From JBKPNX01 sp046732855 (GTDB taxonomy: Bacteria; Pseudomonadota; Alphaproteobacteria; Geminicoccales; Geminicoccaceae): a stretch of DNA of 51,169 bases. Each line of letters begins with the position of its first letter. Positions within the stretch are counted from its first letter, which is position 1. The stretch lies in contig JBKPNX010000005.1 in the NCBI GenBank assembly GCA_046732855.1, positions 1 through 51,169 of the forward strand. The letters are read 5' to 3'. The position numbers were made by a program, and so were the translations under genes. Positions 34,650 through 43,027 of the stretch are shown piece after piece. Below the pieces are notes generated by a model. It searched no databases, was not told where the DNA came from, and saw only the letters and a list, made by a program, of their open reading frames with translations.

Positions 34650-36008
34650 TTAGCTCGGCAGCGGCAGGCCTTGGGCCTGGAGCGCCGCGGTCTGGCGGCG
34701 CGTGAGCGTGTCGAGATCGAAGTCCGAGATCAGCTCCATGAACAGCTGATGCCAGTTGATCTCGGCCTGAAGGTGCATGAATACCGAGCCGAGGCCGATC
34801 GCGGCGCGATCCATCAGCACGAACTCGCGCGGCGGCGTCACCCCCCCGATCTCGCGCAGCCTCCGCTGCACGTTGAACACGACGTAGCGGCCCTGACTGC
34901 CCGAGTTGGTTTCCTCGATCAGGCGCGGCCGGTCCTCGAGCAGCGGCGCGTAGATGAACGCCGCCCAGAGATTGAGCGTCTCGATCACCTCCTTGCGCAG
35001 ATCCTCGAACCCCCAGGTCTCGTAGGCGTGCACCGCCAAATCCTGGTCACCGGTCTCGAGCGCCCGGTACAGGTCAATCACGCCCTGTACGAGGTTCGGC
35101 CGGAACACGCGGATGCAGCCGAAGTCGAGCAGGTTGATGCCGAGGTCGGGCCGGGCAGTGTAGTTGCCAAGGTGCGGATCGCCGTGGATCACGGCGTAAT
35201 CGTAGAACGGCACGTACCAGGCGCGGAACATGTTGTAGGCGATGCGGTTACGGACCTCGAGCGTTGCGTCTTTGAACTCGAGCAGCGGGCGCCCGTGCAG
35301 CCAGCTCATGGTCAAGAGGCGCGTGGTCGAGAGCTCGCGCAGCACCTCGGGCACGTGCACGTCGGCTTCGTCGTGCAACATGCCGGCGTAAAGGCCCATG
35401 TGCCTGGCCTCGCGCCCGTAATCGAGCTCCTCGCGCAGGCGCTCGGCCAGCTCCTCGTAGATGCGCTCGGGATTGATCGTGCGGTCGTAGCGGCGATAGA
35501 GGCTGAAGATCAGCTTCAGCTGGGAGAGGTCGGCCTCGACCGCGCTCTCGATGCCCGGATATTGCAGCTTGCACGCCAGCTCCCGGCCGTCGTGGGCGAG
35601 CGCGCGATGAACTTGGCCGAGCGAGGCCGCGGCCGCGGCTTCGAATGCGAATTCCTTGAACCGGGAGCGCCAGTCGGGCCCGAGCTCGGCCGCCATGCGG
35701 CGACGCACGAACGGTCCGCCCATCGGCGGCGCCGCGGACTGCAGCTGGGCGAGCTCGGCGGCGTACTCCTTGGGCAGAGCTTCGGGGATGGTCGCGAGCA
35801 GCTGGGCGACCTTCATCAGCGGGCCCTTCAGCCCCCCGAGCGCGGCGCGCAGCTCCTCGGCGTGCTGCGGCCGGTCGATCTCGATGCCAAGGAAACGCTG
35901 GCCGGCCACGCGCGCGGCGAGCCCGCCCACGGTCCCGGACACTCTGGCATAGCGCCACACCCGGCCGGAGAGCGTATTCTCCGGGCGACTTGCGGAACCC
36001 TCGGCCAT
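34650..36008 (-). CDS. ABC1/UbiB-family atypical protein kinase-like protein
   Basis: A 452-residue protein of the ABC1 (ADCK/UbiB) family. The motif that is usually K-x-G-Q reads K-V-A-Q here (L-M-K-V-A-Q-L-L). The alanine-rich loop that replaces the glycine loop is A-A-A-A-A-S-L-G-Q-V-H, the invariant Lys is in L-A-C-K-L-Q-Y-P, and the catalytic and metal motifs are H-G-D-P-H-L-G-N (about 275) and D-F-G (about 296). Members act on quinone biosynthesis or lipids, with ATPase rather than protein-kinase activity. Start ATG at 36006-36008. It lies two bases after the M3 peptidase stop, so the two are co-transcribed. No ubi genes are nearby, so assignment to ubiquinone synthesis is not supported. 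Confidence 0.92.
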   Translation of the reverse strand: MAEGSASRPENTLSGRVWRYARVSGTVGGLAARVAGQRFLGIEIDRPQHAEELRAALGGLKGPLMKVAQLLATIPEALPKEYAAELAQLQSAAPPMGGPFVRRRMAAELGPDWRSRFKEFAFEAAAAASLGQVHRALAHDGRELACKLQYPGIESAVEADLSQLKLIFSLYRRYDRTINPERIYEELAERLREELDYGREARHMGLYAGMLHDEADVHVPEVLRELSTTRLLTMSWLHGRPLLEFKDATLEVRNRIAYNMFRAWYVPFYDYAVIHGDPHLGNYTARPDLGINLLDFGCIRVFRPNLVQGVIDLYRALETGDQDLAVHAYETWGFEDLRKEVIETLNLWAAFIYAPLLEDRPRLIEETNSGSQGRYVVFNVQRRLREIGGVTPPREFVLMDRAAIGLGSVFMHLQAEINWHQLFMELISDFDLDTLTRRQTAALQAQGLPLPS

Positions 36009-36010
36009 GG

Positions 36011-37798
36011 TCAGGCGGCCAGCTCGTCGGCCAGCTGATCGATCATGTTCTCGACGACCGCGAGACCCTTGGCCCAGAACTCGGGGTCCGTGGCGTCGAG
36101 GCCGAACGGTGCCACCAGCTCCCGGTGGCGCAGCGTGCCGCCGGCCCGCAACAACTCGAGATAGCGCGACTCGAACCCATCCGGGTGCGCCTGATACACC
36201 GCGTAGAGCGAGTTCACCAAGCAATCGCCGAATGCGTACGCGTAGACATAGAACGGCACGTGGATGAAATGCGGGATGTAGCTCCAGTAGACCCGGTAGG
36301 AATCCTCGAAGTGGAAAGCCGGACCAAGGCTCTCGGTCTGCACCTGCAGCCACAGCTCGCTCAGCTCGTCGGCGGTCATCTCGGCCTCGCGCCGAGCCGC
36401 GTGCACCCGCTGCTCGAAATCGACGAAGGCGATCTGCCGGACCACGGTGTTGAGCCCGTCCTCGATCTTGCCGGCCAGCATGACGCGCCGCTGCACCGGA
36501 TCGGTCTCGGCCTCGAGCAGCGCGCGAAAAGTGAGCTGCTCGCCGAACACAGAGGCGGTCTCCGCCAGCGTCAGCGGCGTGCCCGCCATCAGCGGCCCCT
36601 GCTGCGCCGCGAGCGTCTGGTGCACGCCGTGGCCGAGTTCGTGGGCGAGCGTCATCACGTCGCGCGGCCGTCCCTGATAGTTCATCAGCACGTAGGGATG
36701 CACGCTCGGCACCGTCGGGTGGCAGAACGCTCCTGCATCCTTGCCGGGCCGCAGCGCGGCGTCGATCCAGCCGCGCGCGAAGAAGCGGTCGACGATCTCG
36801 GCGAGCTGCGGCGAGAAGCGGCGATACGCATCGAGCACGATCACCTTGGCGTCGGACCAGGGCACCCGCTTGTCGCTGTCCTCCGGCAGCGGCGCGTTGC
36901 GATCCCAGTACTCCATGCGCGCCAGACCGAGCCAGCGCGCCTTGAGCGCGTAGTAGCGATGCGATAGCCGCGGGTACGCCGCTTTGACCGCCGTGATCAG
37001 CGCATCGACGACGTCGTCCTCGACCTGATTGGCGAGATTGCGGCTGGAGATCGGGCGCGCAAACTTGCGCCAGCCGTCCTCCAGCTGCTTGTCCTTGGCC
37101 AGCGTGTTGGTGATCAGCGCGAACAGCCTGACGTTGCGCCCCAGCACCTCGGCAATGGTGCGCGCCGCCCGCTCGCGCTTGGCGCGCTCCTTGTCCTGCA
37201 GCAGATCGAAGATCTCGGCGCTGGTCAGCTGGCGGCTGTCGTAAGGAAAGCGCAGCGCCGCCACGGTCTCGTCGAACAGCCGGGTCCACGCGCGCCGCCC
37301 GGTCACGGACTTCTCGTGCAGCACCCGCTCGATCTCATCGTCGAGCTGGTGCGGACGGAAGGCGCGCACGTCGCGGATCCACGGCCGGTAGTGGGCGAGC
37401 TTGGCCGAGGCCGCGAGCTTGGCTTCGAGCGCCTCCTCCTCGATGCGATTGAGTTCGAGCGTGACGAACAGCACGTGCGTGCCGATGTCGGTGACCCGCT
37501 CCTGGACGGTCTGGAAGAAGCGGCCGATCTCCGGATCCTCGGTGTTGGCGGCGTGCAGGAGCTGAGCGTAGCTCATGGCCCGGCCGAGCCACTCCTCCAG
37601 CTGCTCGTAGCGCGCGATCAGCTCGCCCAGAGCATCGCCGTCGAGTTCGCCGAGCCGACCTTTGAACTCATCGGCGAGCGCGGTCGCCACCGCGCCGGCT
37701 CGTTTGAGATCGGCCTCGATCTCCGGCGAATCCGGCGCAACGTAGAGATCGCGAAGATCCCACGTGGGCAGCGGCTGCTCGACGAGCTCCGTACTCAT
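36011..37798 (-). CDS. M3 family oligoendopeptidase (PepF-like)
   Basis: A 595-residue cytoplasmic zinc metallopeptidase. The zinc-binding H-E-L-G-H motif is at about residues 385-389 (L-A-H-E-L-G-H-G-V-H-Q-T-L), with the downstream glutamate ligand in L-A-E-T-A-S-V-F-G-E. The N-terminal helical part, including W-D-L-R-D-L-Y, matches oligoendopeptidase F of the PepF/M3 clan. These enzymes cleave short peptides of about 5-15 residues. ATG 37796-37798 is preferred (M-S-T-E-L-V). An in-frame ATG 30 bases upstream would only add ten residues. It is the first gene of a two-gene unit with the ABC1 gene. Confidence 0.94.
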   Translation of the reverse strand: MSTELVEQPLPTWDLRDLYVAPDSPEIEADLKRAGAVATALADEFKGRLGELDGDALGELIARYEQLEEWLGRAMSYAQLLHAANTEDPEIGRFFQTVQERVTDIGTHVLFVTLELNRIEEEALEAKLAASAKLAHYRPWIRDVRAFRPHQLDDEIERVLHEKSVTGRRAWTRLFDETVAALRFPYDSRQLTSAEIFDLLQDKERAKRERAARTIAEVLGRNVRLFALITNTLAKDKQLEDGWRKFARPISSRNLANQVEDDVVDALITAVKAAYPRLSHRYYALKARWLGLARMEYWDRNAPLPEDSDKRVPWSDAKVIVLDAYRRFSPQLAEIVDRFFARGWIDAALRPGKDAGAFCHPTVPSVHPYVLMNYQGRPRDVMTLAHELGHGVHQTLAAQQGPLMAGTPLTLAETASVFGEQLTFRALLEAETDPVQRRVMLAGKIEDGLNTVVRQIAFVDFEQRVHAARREAEMTADELSELWLQVQTESLGPAFHFEDSYRVYWSYIPHFIHVPFYVYAYAFGDCLVNSLYAVYQAHPDGFESRYLELLRAGGTLRHRELVAPFGLDATDPEFWAKGLAVVENMIDQLADELAA

Positions 37799-37994
37799 GC
37801 GCTCAACCTGCTGGCGTCTGTGCGCCATGCCCGCACTCCCGTGATGGCCCGAAGCAGATATAGCAGGCGGTACTGGCCAATCCAGGCGAATCCGGGTAAC
37901 AGTCCGGCCGGACAGGAAGGAGGGCCGTCTGCGCCCGGCTCCGCCGCGCGGCACCGCACGGGCTCGACCGTAACGACATGCGCGGGGAAATCGG

Positions 37995-39824
37995 ATGCCC
38001 CCACCCGACTTCGGATCCAGTCTGCTCGAGCTGTTCGGTCGCACGGCCAGCCGGCGAGGCAGCGCGCCGTGCCTTTGGGCCAAGCGCGAGGACGCGTATC
38101 GCCCCTGGTCCTGGCAGCGGGTGGCGGACGAGGTCCGGCTTCTGGCGCGCGCGCTCCGCGCCAGAGGCGTGGCGTCGGGCGATCGCGTGCTCCTGGTCGC
38201 CGAGAACCGGCCCGAATGGGCGATCGCCGACCTTGCGATCATGGCGGCCGGCGGCATCACCGTGCCGGCCTATACCACCAATACGATCGAGAACAACGCA
38301 TACCTGCTGAACCACAGCGGGGCCGTCGCGGCGTTCGTCTCGAATGACCGGCTGGCGGCGCGCCTGTTGCCTGCGGTCGCCCGCGCGCCGATGCTCAAGT
38401 TCGTGCTCAGTATGGAGCCATTGGCCGAGGCCGAACAGCTGAGCGTACCGGTTCTGCCGTGGACTGAGGCCCTGGCTCTGGGCGAGCAGACCGCCGCGCC
38501 GGACCTCGACCCGGCGACCACGCTGACACGCGACGACCTCGCCTGCTTCATCTATACCTCGGGCACCGGCGGCAATCCCAAGGGGGTCATGCTGACCCAC
38601 GGCAACATTCTGGCCAACGTCGCCGGCGCTCACGCCGTGCTCGAGACGCTCGGCCTCGGCGACGGCGAGGTGTTCCTGTCGTTCCTCCCGCTGTCGCACG
38701 CCTACGAACACACCGCGGGGCAGTTCCTGCCCATGGCGGTGGGAGCGCAGATCTACTACGCCGACGGTCTGGAAGCGCTGGCCAGCAACTTCGTCGAAGT
38801 GCGCCCGACGATCGTTGCGTGCGTACCCCGGCTGTACGAGGTGATGCGCCAGCGCATCCTCAGGATGACCGCGCGTCAATCCGGCCTCAAAGCGAAGCTG
38901 TTTGCCAAGACGGTCGCTCTGGGCAGCAAGGCCTACGAACGCCCCGAAGCGATGAGCCTGGCCGAAAGAATGCTCGATCGCCTGCTCGACAAGCTGGTGC
39001 GCGATGCCGTGCGGGCGCGCTTTGGCGGCCGGATCAAGGCGCTGGTATCCGGCGGCGCGCCCTTGAATTACGACGTGGCTCTGTTCTTCACAGCGCTTGG
39101 CGTGCAGCTGTTTCAGGGCTACGGCCTGACCGAGTGCGCTCCGGTGATCAGCGTCAACGGTCCGGGCCAGACCAAGCTGCACACCGTGGGGCGCCCGATC
39201 CCGGGCATGGAGGTCAAAATCGCCGCCGACGGCGAGATCCTGGCGCGCGGCTCGTCGGTCATGCGCGGCTATTGGCGCGACGAGAGCGGGACCGCCCAGG
39301 TGTTGCGCGATGGCTGGCTGCACACCGGCGACGTCGGCGTGATCGATCGGGACGGCTTCCTCCAGATCACCGACCGCAAGAAGGACATTATCGTCAACTC
39401 GGGCGGCGACAACATCGCGCCGCAGCGGGTCGAGGGGATCCTGGCGCTGCAGCCGGAAATCGGCCAGGTGATCGTGTACGGCGACGGCCAGCCGCATCTC
39501 GTGGCGCTGATCGTTCCCAATGCCGAGTTCGCCAAGGCCTACGCGCGGCAGCACAAGTTGCCGCCCGATCTCGACACGCTGGTGCTGCACCAGGAGTTCG
39601 AGCGGGCGATCGACGACGCGGTTGCGCGCGCCAACGAGAGTCTGACCGTGATTGAGCGGGTGCGCCATTTCCGATTGATGGCGGAAGCTTTCACGGTCGA
39701 GAATGGGACCATGACCCCGACGCTGAAGTTGAGGCGGCCGCTGATCTATCGGCGCCACAAGGAGCTGTTCGACAGCATGTACCAGCACCAGGAGCCCGCT
39801 CGCGTCGCGGCGCGCGGCGGATGA
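37995..39824 (+). CDS. AMP-dependent long-chain fatty acid--CoA ligase (FadD15-like)
   Basis: A 609-residue adenylate-forming enzyme that activates fatty acids as acyl-CoA. The nucleotide loop is Y-T-S-G-T-G-G-N-P-K-G near residue 187, with the usual second threonine replaced by glycine. The A5 motif is G-Y-G-L-T-E-C-A-P-V, and A7/A8 read G-W-L-H-T-G-D-V-G and I-T-D-R-K-K-D-I-I-V-N-S-G-G-D-N-I-A-P. The C-terminal acyltransfer lysine lies in T-P-T-L-K-L-R-R. The family resembles the FadD15/Faa-type ligases with insertions. Start ATG 37995 is divergent from the peptidase gene, about 200 bases away. The downstream sixA and hydrolase genes are on the same strand with short gaps. Confidence 0.95.
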   Translation: MPPPDFGSSLLELFGRTASRRGSAPCLWAKREDAYRPWSWQRVADEVRLLARALRARGVASGDRVLLVAENRPEWAIADLAIMAAGGITVPAYTTNTIENNAYLLNHSGAVAAFVSNDRLAARLLPAVARAPMLKFVLSMEPLAEAEQLSVPVLPWTEALALGEQTAAPDLDPATTLTRDDLACFIYTSGTGGNPKGVMLTHGNILANVAGAHAVLETLGLGDGEVFLSFLPLSHAYEHTAGQFLPMAVGAQIYYADGLEALASNFVEVRPTIVACVPRLYEVMRQRILRMTARQSGLKAKLFAKTVALGSKAYERPEAMSLAERMLDRLLDKLVRDAVRARFGGRIKALVSGGAPLNYDVALFFTALGVQLFQGYGLTECAPVISVNGPGQTKLHTVGRPIPGMEVKIAADGEILARGSSVMRGYWRDESGTAQVLRDGWLHTGDVGVIDRDGFLQITDRKKDIIVNSGGDNIAPQRVEGILALQPEIGQVIVYGDGQPHLVALIVPNAEFAKAYARQHKLPPDLDTLVLHQEFERAIDDAVARANESLTVIERVRHFRLMAEAFTVENGTMTPTLKLRRPLIYRRHKELFDSMYQHQEPARVAARGG

Positions 39825-39900
39825 CGGCGCGCGGCCTACCCGCCGATTGCCGGCGCGACCGGCCGCGATAGGGGCCGGGGCCGGTTGGCTCGGCAAACCG

Positions 39901-40416
39901 ATGCGCACCTTGCTGCTGATGCGGCACGCCAAGTCGAGCTGGGAGCGGTCCGAGCTCGACGATCTCGACCGCCCGCTCGCGCCGCGCGGGCAGGAGACCG
40001 CACCGCTGATCGCGCGATACATCGAGCAGAGCAGGTGGCAGCCGGACCTGGTGCTATGCTCGCCCGCAACGCGGGTGCGCGAGACCTGGCAGCTGATGGC
40101 GCCGGTGCTTGGCGGCACGTTGGCCTGCAAGACGCTGCGCGCCATCTATCCGGGCGCCCCCAGCCGGCTTCTGGAGACGGTGCGCCGGACCGCCGACGAG
40201 GTCATGACGCTCATGCTGATCGGGCACAATCCGGGTCTGGGCCAGCTCGCGCTGAGCCTGTGCGGCACCGGACCGAGGAAGGCGCTCGAGCGCATCCGAG
40301 GCAAGTTTCCGACTGCCGCGCTCGCCGTGATCGAGTTCGAGATCGGTCATTGGAACGAGTTGACGCCCGGTGCCGGCCGGCTGCGCGCGTTCGTGCGGCC
40401 CAAGGATCTGGCGTGA
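39901..40416 (+). CDS. sixA: SixA-type phosphohistidine phosphatase (histidine phosphatase superfamily)
   Basis: A 171-residue protein of the histidine phosphatase superfamily. The active-site R-H motif is R-H-A-K-S (Arg8, His9) and the second catalytic histidine is in L-I-G-H-N-P-G (His109). The early W-E-R-S, D-D-L-D-R-P-L, and R-G pattern, and length under 180 residues, are typical of SixA-like proteins rather than phosphoglycerate mutases. E. coli SixA dephosphorylates phosphohistidine on PtsO/NPr, but the target here is unknown. The ATG at 39901 is chosen for the clean start at M-R-T-L-L-L-M-R-H. It lies 76 bases after the CoA ligase. Confidence 0.93.
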   Translation: MRTLLLMRHAKSSWERSELDDLDRPLAPRGQETAPLIARYIEQSRWQPDLVLCSPATRVRETWQLMAPVLGGTLACKTLRAIYPGAPSRLLETVRRTADEVMTLMLIGHNPGLGQLALSLCGTGPRKALERIRGKFPTAALAVIEFEIGHWNELTPGAGRLRAFVRPKDLA

Positions 40417-40456
40417 GTCGCCGCGCGTCCGCGCCCCCGTCAACGGCGCTTGGGCC

Positions 40457-41326
40457 ATGATCAACCTGCTCGCGATCCTCGGCCTGGTCTACGCCGGCAT
40501 CGTGGCGCTGTTGTACCTGCTGCAGACTTCCTTGATCTTTCCCGGCATGCACCTGCCGAGTAAGCGCCTGGATGGCCCGCGCGCGCCGGAGCGCCTCGAG
40601 CTGCCCACCGGCGATGGCGCCACGCTGCACGGCATGTGGTTCGCCGGCGCGCGGCCAAATGCTGCCGCGCTGATCGGCTTCGGCGGCAACGCGCAGGACG
40701 CCGAGGGCCTGGGTCAGGACCTGGCGAGCGACTTTCCCGAGCTAAACGTCGTGGTGTTCCACTATCGCGGCTACGGCCCGAGCACGGGCCGGCCGAGCGA
40801 GGCGGCGCTCCTGGCCGACGCGCTCGCGATCTACGACACCATCGTCGAGCGGATCAGTCCGGTGCGGGTGTACGCGGTCGGCATCTCGCTCGGCTCGGCG
40901 GTCGCGGCGTATCTATCCAAGGAGCGGCCGCTTGCCGGCGTGCTTCTGATCACGCCGTTCGATTCGGTCGAGGCGATCGCCAAGGAGAGCTACTTCTGGG
41001 TTCCGGTCGGCCTGCTGCTTCGCCACCGCTTTCCCAGCGCCGCGTTCATGACCGGCAACGCGACGCCCGCCGCGGTGATCGCGGCCGCCGAGGACCGGGT
41101 GGTCAAGCCCCGGCGCACCAAGGCGCTGACCGACCGGCTCGAGAACCTGGTGTTCGAAGCGACCGTGCCGGGCGCAGGCCACGAGACGCTCTATCAGCTG
41201 CCCGCCTACGTCACCACGTTGCAGGCCGCGTTTCGCGCGTTGCGCGATGCCGCCCCCGCTGCCGACCGGGCCGTGGCACCACGGGCCGGCATGCTCGCAA
41301 CCGTGCCGCATCGCGAGGAGCGATAG
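40457..41326 (+). CDS. Alpha/beta hydrolase, membrane-anchored serine hydrolase
   Basis: A 289-residue protein with an N-terminal hydrophobic helix (residues about 3-26), likely a membrane anchor, followed by an alpha/beta-hydrolase fold. The oxyanion/turn region is G-F-G-G-N and F-H-Y-R-G-Y-G-P-S-T-G, and the nucleophile elbow is G-I-S-L-G-S with Ser144. The late G-A-G-H segment supplies the catalytic histidine. The layout matches the BEM46/YfhR-like (ABHD13-like) family, whose substrates are unknown. Start ATG 40457. The gap to sixA is 40 bases, so co-transcription with sixA is plausible. Confidence 0.9.
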   Translation: MINLLAILGLVYAGIVALLYLLQTSLIFPGMHLPSKRLDGPRAPERLELPTGDGATLHGMWFAGARPNAAALIGFGGNAQDAEGLGQDLASDFPELNVVVFHYRGYGPSTGRPSEAALLADALAIYDTIVERISPVRVYAVGISLGSAVAAYLSKERPLAGVLLITPFDSVEAIAKESYFWVPVGLLLRHRFPSAAFMTGNATPAAVIAAAEDRVVKPRRTKALTDRLENLVFEATVPGAGHETLYQLPAYVTTLQAAFRALRDAAPAADRAVAPRAGMLATVPHREER

Positions 41327-41709
41327 CGATCACGCGCTCGGCAGGGCGCGGACCCGATCACCCGCACGCTGGCGGCCCCATCCCCTCGTCTCCCCCCGCT
41401 CAGCCGCGTTCGCCCCAAATCTGCAGCCGGTCCACGCCAGCTCGGCACCAACGACGAAGTCGAGCGGCCGCTTTTCGGCAGTGAGTGCCGACACTGGCGA
41501 AATTGCCGCTCAGGCTTGGGTCCCCGGCGTTAGAGTCCTCGCCGGGAGCAGCGCTTGATCGGTGTGCGCGGATCAGCGGACGCGCGGGTGCGTGGGGTAT
41601 CAGGTTGGCTTCAGCTCGGCTCGTCACGGCCGTGCACCGACCCGCGGCTGGCGCCCCCTGGCGCGGCATCCGGCGCAGGATCGCGGGGGCAGGAGGTGTC
41701 AGGTCGGCT
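41327..41709. other. Intergenic region containing a duplicated 3' end of the cupin gene
   Basis: 383 bases between the rightward hydrolase and the leftward cupin gene, with no credible gene. At 41597-41638 lies a 42-base copy (three mismatches) of 41696-41737, the last codons and stop of the cupin gene plus a few bases past it. Looser similarity extends about 18 bases further left in each copy, so the unit repeats with a spacing of 99 bases. On the minus strand the extra copy still encodes the end V-H-G-R-D-E-P-S-stop. Confidence 0.6.
41597..41638 (+). repeat. Direct repeat copy 1 (relic of the cupin 3' end)
   Basis: This 42-base sequence matches 41696-41737 at 39 of 42 positions. Its mate is the 3' end of the cupin gene. 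It lies 99 bases downstream of that gene's own end and looks like a partial tandem duplication. Confidence 0.75.
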
Positions 41710-41737
41710 TCAGCTCGGCTCGTCGCGGCCGTGCACC
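41696..41737 (+). repeat. Direct repeat copy 2 (3' end of the cupin gene and flank)
   Basis: The partner of 41597-41638. It spans the last eight codons and stop of the cupin gene on the minus strand plus the first bases beyond. Three substitutions separate the two copies, so the duplication is not very recent. Confidence 0.75.
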
Positions 41738-42054
41738 TGGGCCGGCGGCGCCGTGGCCTCAATTGCGGTGAAGGGCTCGAGGACCCTGTAGCTGTGCTCT
41801 GCTCCCGGCGGCACCAGCCAGGAATCTCCGGCCTCGAGCACCAGGGTCTGGCCTTCGAGCTGCAGTTCGGCGCGCCCGCTGATCACATAGCCGACCGTCT
41901 CGTAGTCGCGCACGCTCGGAGCCTTGGCGTCCCCCTCCGGCTCCGCGGCCCACAGCCGCATCGACACCCGCTTGCCCGAAACCAGGTATTTCTGGCCCAT
42001 GTCGCCGGTCGGCGAATAGGCGGCGCTCACCTTCTTGACCGTCGTGTCGGTCAT
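41710..42054 (-). CDS. Small single-domain cupin protein
   Basis: A 114-residue cupin. The jelly-roll motif 1 region reads Y-E-T-V-G-Y-V-I-S-G-R-A-E-L, motif 2 reads D-S-W-L-V-P-P-G-A-E-H-S-Y-R-V-L, and the G-x-x-x-P-x-G spacing between beta strands matches single-domain cupins. Only one clear metal-ligand histidine (Ala-Glu-His) is visible, and the first-motif H-x-H is absent, so enzyme activity is doubtful. It may be a binding or regulatory protein. The ATG at 42052-42054 follows GGAGG. Its 3' end is duplicated downstream. Confidence 0.9.
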   Translation of the reverse strand: MTDTTVKKVSAAYSPTGDMGQKYLVSGKRVSMRLWAAEPEGDAKAPSVRDYETVGYVISGRAELQLEGQTLVLEAGDSWLVPPGAEHSYRVLEPFTAIEATAPPAQVHGRDEPS

Positions 42055-42240
42055 GGCCCCATGTCCTCCCTCGCCAACGTGGCCGGCGCCTTCCGGCTGC
42101 CGTCCGCGTGTCATCTGGGTGAACGGCGGTCGCTTGCCACGGTTCCCGAAGCTGCGAGCCTGTTCTGTTGCTGACGGACGCACGTCACGAGATTTGGAAT
42201 TGGCGTGCGCCGCGTCATCCGATCCTCCGGCCGCTGGCGA

Positions 42241-42530
42241 TTATCGGCGCTCAGCCGGATGAGCAAGGCCCGCAGAGGCCGAAGCTGGGCGCAGGGCGGG
42301 CGCGAGCGCGTGCTCGAAGAGATCGAAGAAGCCGTCCTGGTCCGGTCCGATCTGCAGCAGGAGTCAGATGACCGCAGCCCGCTTGGACGTAGCGATCGAT
42401 CGCCGCGAGATGACGCTTGGCCGATCGCCCGCAGCTCACGCTTCCGCCACCAGCTCGGGCGAGACATGTCTGCTCGCCGCTGCCAAGCCCTCGGGGTCGG
42501 GCGGCATTGACGTCCCGGCAGCGGGTCTGT
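42241..42530 (-). pseudogene. Frameshifted C-terminal remnant of an F420-dependent LLM-class oxidoreductase
   Basis: Read leftward in three consecutive frames, this stretch gives H-V-S-P-E-L-V-A-E-A, then (after a one-base shift near 42436) V-S-C-G-R-S-A-K-R-H-L-A-A-I-D-R-Y-V-Q-A-G, then (after a second shift near 42360) L-L-Q-I-G-P-D-Q-D-G-F-F-D-L-F-E and A-P-A-L-R, ending at a TAA at 42241-42243. This order is the C-terminal signature of the F420-dependent G6PDH-like luciferase-like monooxygenase family (V-x-C-G-P-D, R-H-x-x-A-I, Q-x-G-P-D-Q). Two frameshifts and no N-terminal part mark a decayed gene. The upstream limit is uncertain. I cannot tell whether the shifts are real or sequencing errors, but the missing N-terminus argues for a true relic. 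Confidence 0.8.
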
Positions 42531-42669
42531 CCCAAGTTCTCGATCCGAGAATCGAGGCGCCGGCCGTTGCGCCGGGCCGGTCAGTCCTCGGCGCAAATGT
42601 GAGATTGAGTGCCGACGAGGCGACGCGCTCTGGCATTCAGTCAGGCGTGCCGGCCGCCGCCGTTACCCC

Positions 42670-43011
42670 TCAGAGCCACACCCAGCGCGCGTTCTCGTCA
42701 CGGCAGGCGGTGTGATGGAATCTCCCGCTCCGCTCGCCGACCACCAGCTCCTCGCGGTACTCGCGACAGAAATAGCCGCTGTCGCTGACGTAGGTCCTGG
42801 TCGGCGTGAGCGACCCCCGGTGCCCCGTCCGCTCGTTCGTCCATGACCGGGTCGAGCCGTCCGGCGCGCCCTCGAGCGTGCCTTGCATCGTGCGGGATGC
42901 GAGCTGGACGTCGCTGTCCGCAAGCGACTGGTACAGCCCGGGATCGCTTCCCCTCAGCCCGGCGCAGGCGCCGAGCATCAGGACCGTGGCGAGGGGCAAG
43001 AGCCGGCGCAT
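42670..43011 (-). CDS. Small lipoprotein, surface-antigen-like domain
   Basis: A 113-residue protein with a lipoprotein signal (R-R-L-L-P-L-A-T-V-L-M-L-G-A-C, Cys16). The mature part runs T-M-Q-G-T-L-E-G-A-P-D-G-S, then S-W-T-N-E-R-T-G-H-R-G-S-L-T-P-T and G-Y-F-C-R-E-Y-R-E-E-L-V-V-G, a pattern close to the 17-kDa surface-antigen/RT0821-like family of alphaproteobacteria (a short beta-rich domain with a W-x-N and C-R-E/R-E-Y motif). ATG 43009-43011 follows AAGGAG. It lies 16 bases after the Gly/His-rich protein gene on the same strand, so they are co-transcribed. Its role is unknown. Outer-membrane or envelope stability is typical for relatives. Confidence 0.78.
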   Translation of the reverse strand: MRRLLPLATVLMLGACAGLRGSDPGLYQSLADSDVQLASRTMQGTLEGAPDGSTRSWTNERTGHRGSLTPTRTYVSDSGYFCREYREELVVGERSGRFHHTACRDENARWVWL

Positions 43012-43027
43012 CGGATCGGCTCCTTGA

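Noticed and set aside
41400..41762. Minus-strand frame across the cupin 3' duplication
   Set aside because: It repeats low-complexity Ala/Arg codons in two copies and has no recognisable domain. It is explained by the duplication.
42111..42596. A 161-residue minus-strand open frame in the gap upstream of the cupin gene
   Set aside because: It is a Ser/Arg-rich shadow of the LLM relic, which makes sense only when read across three frames.
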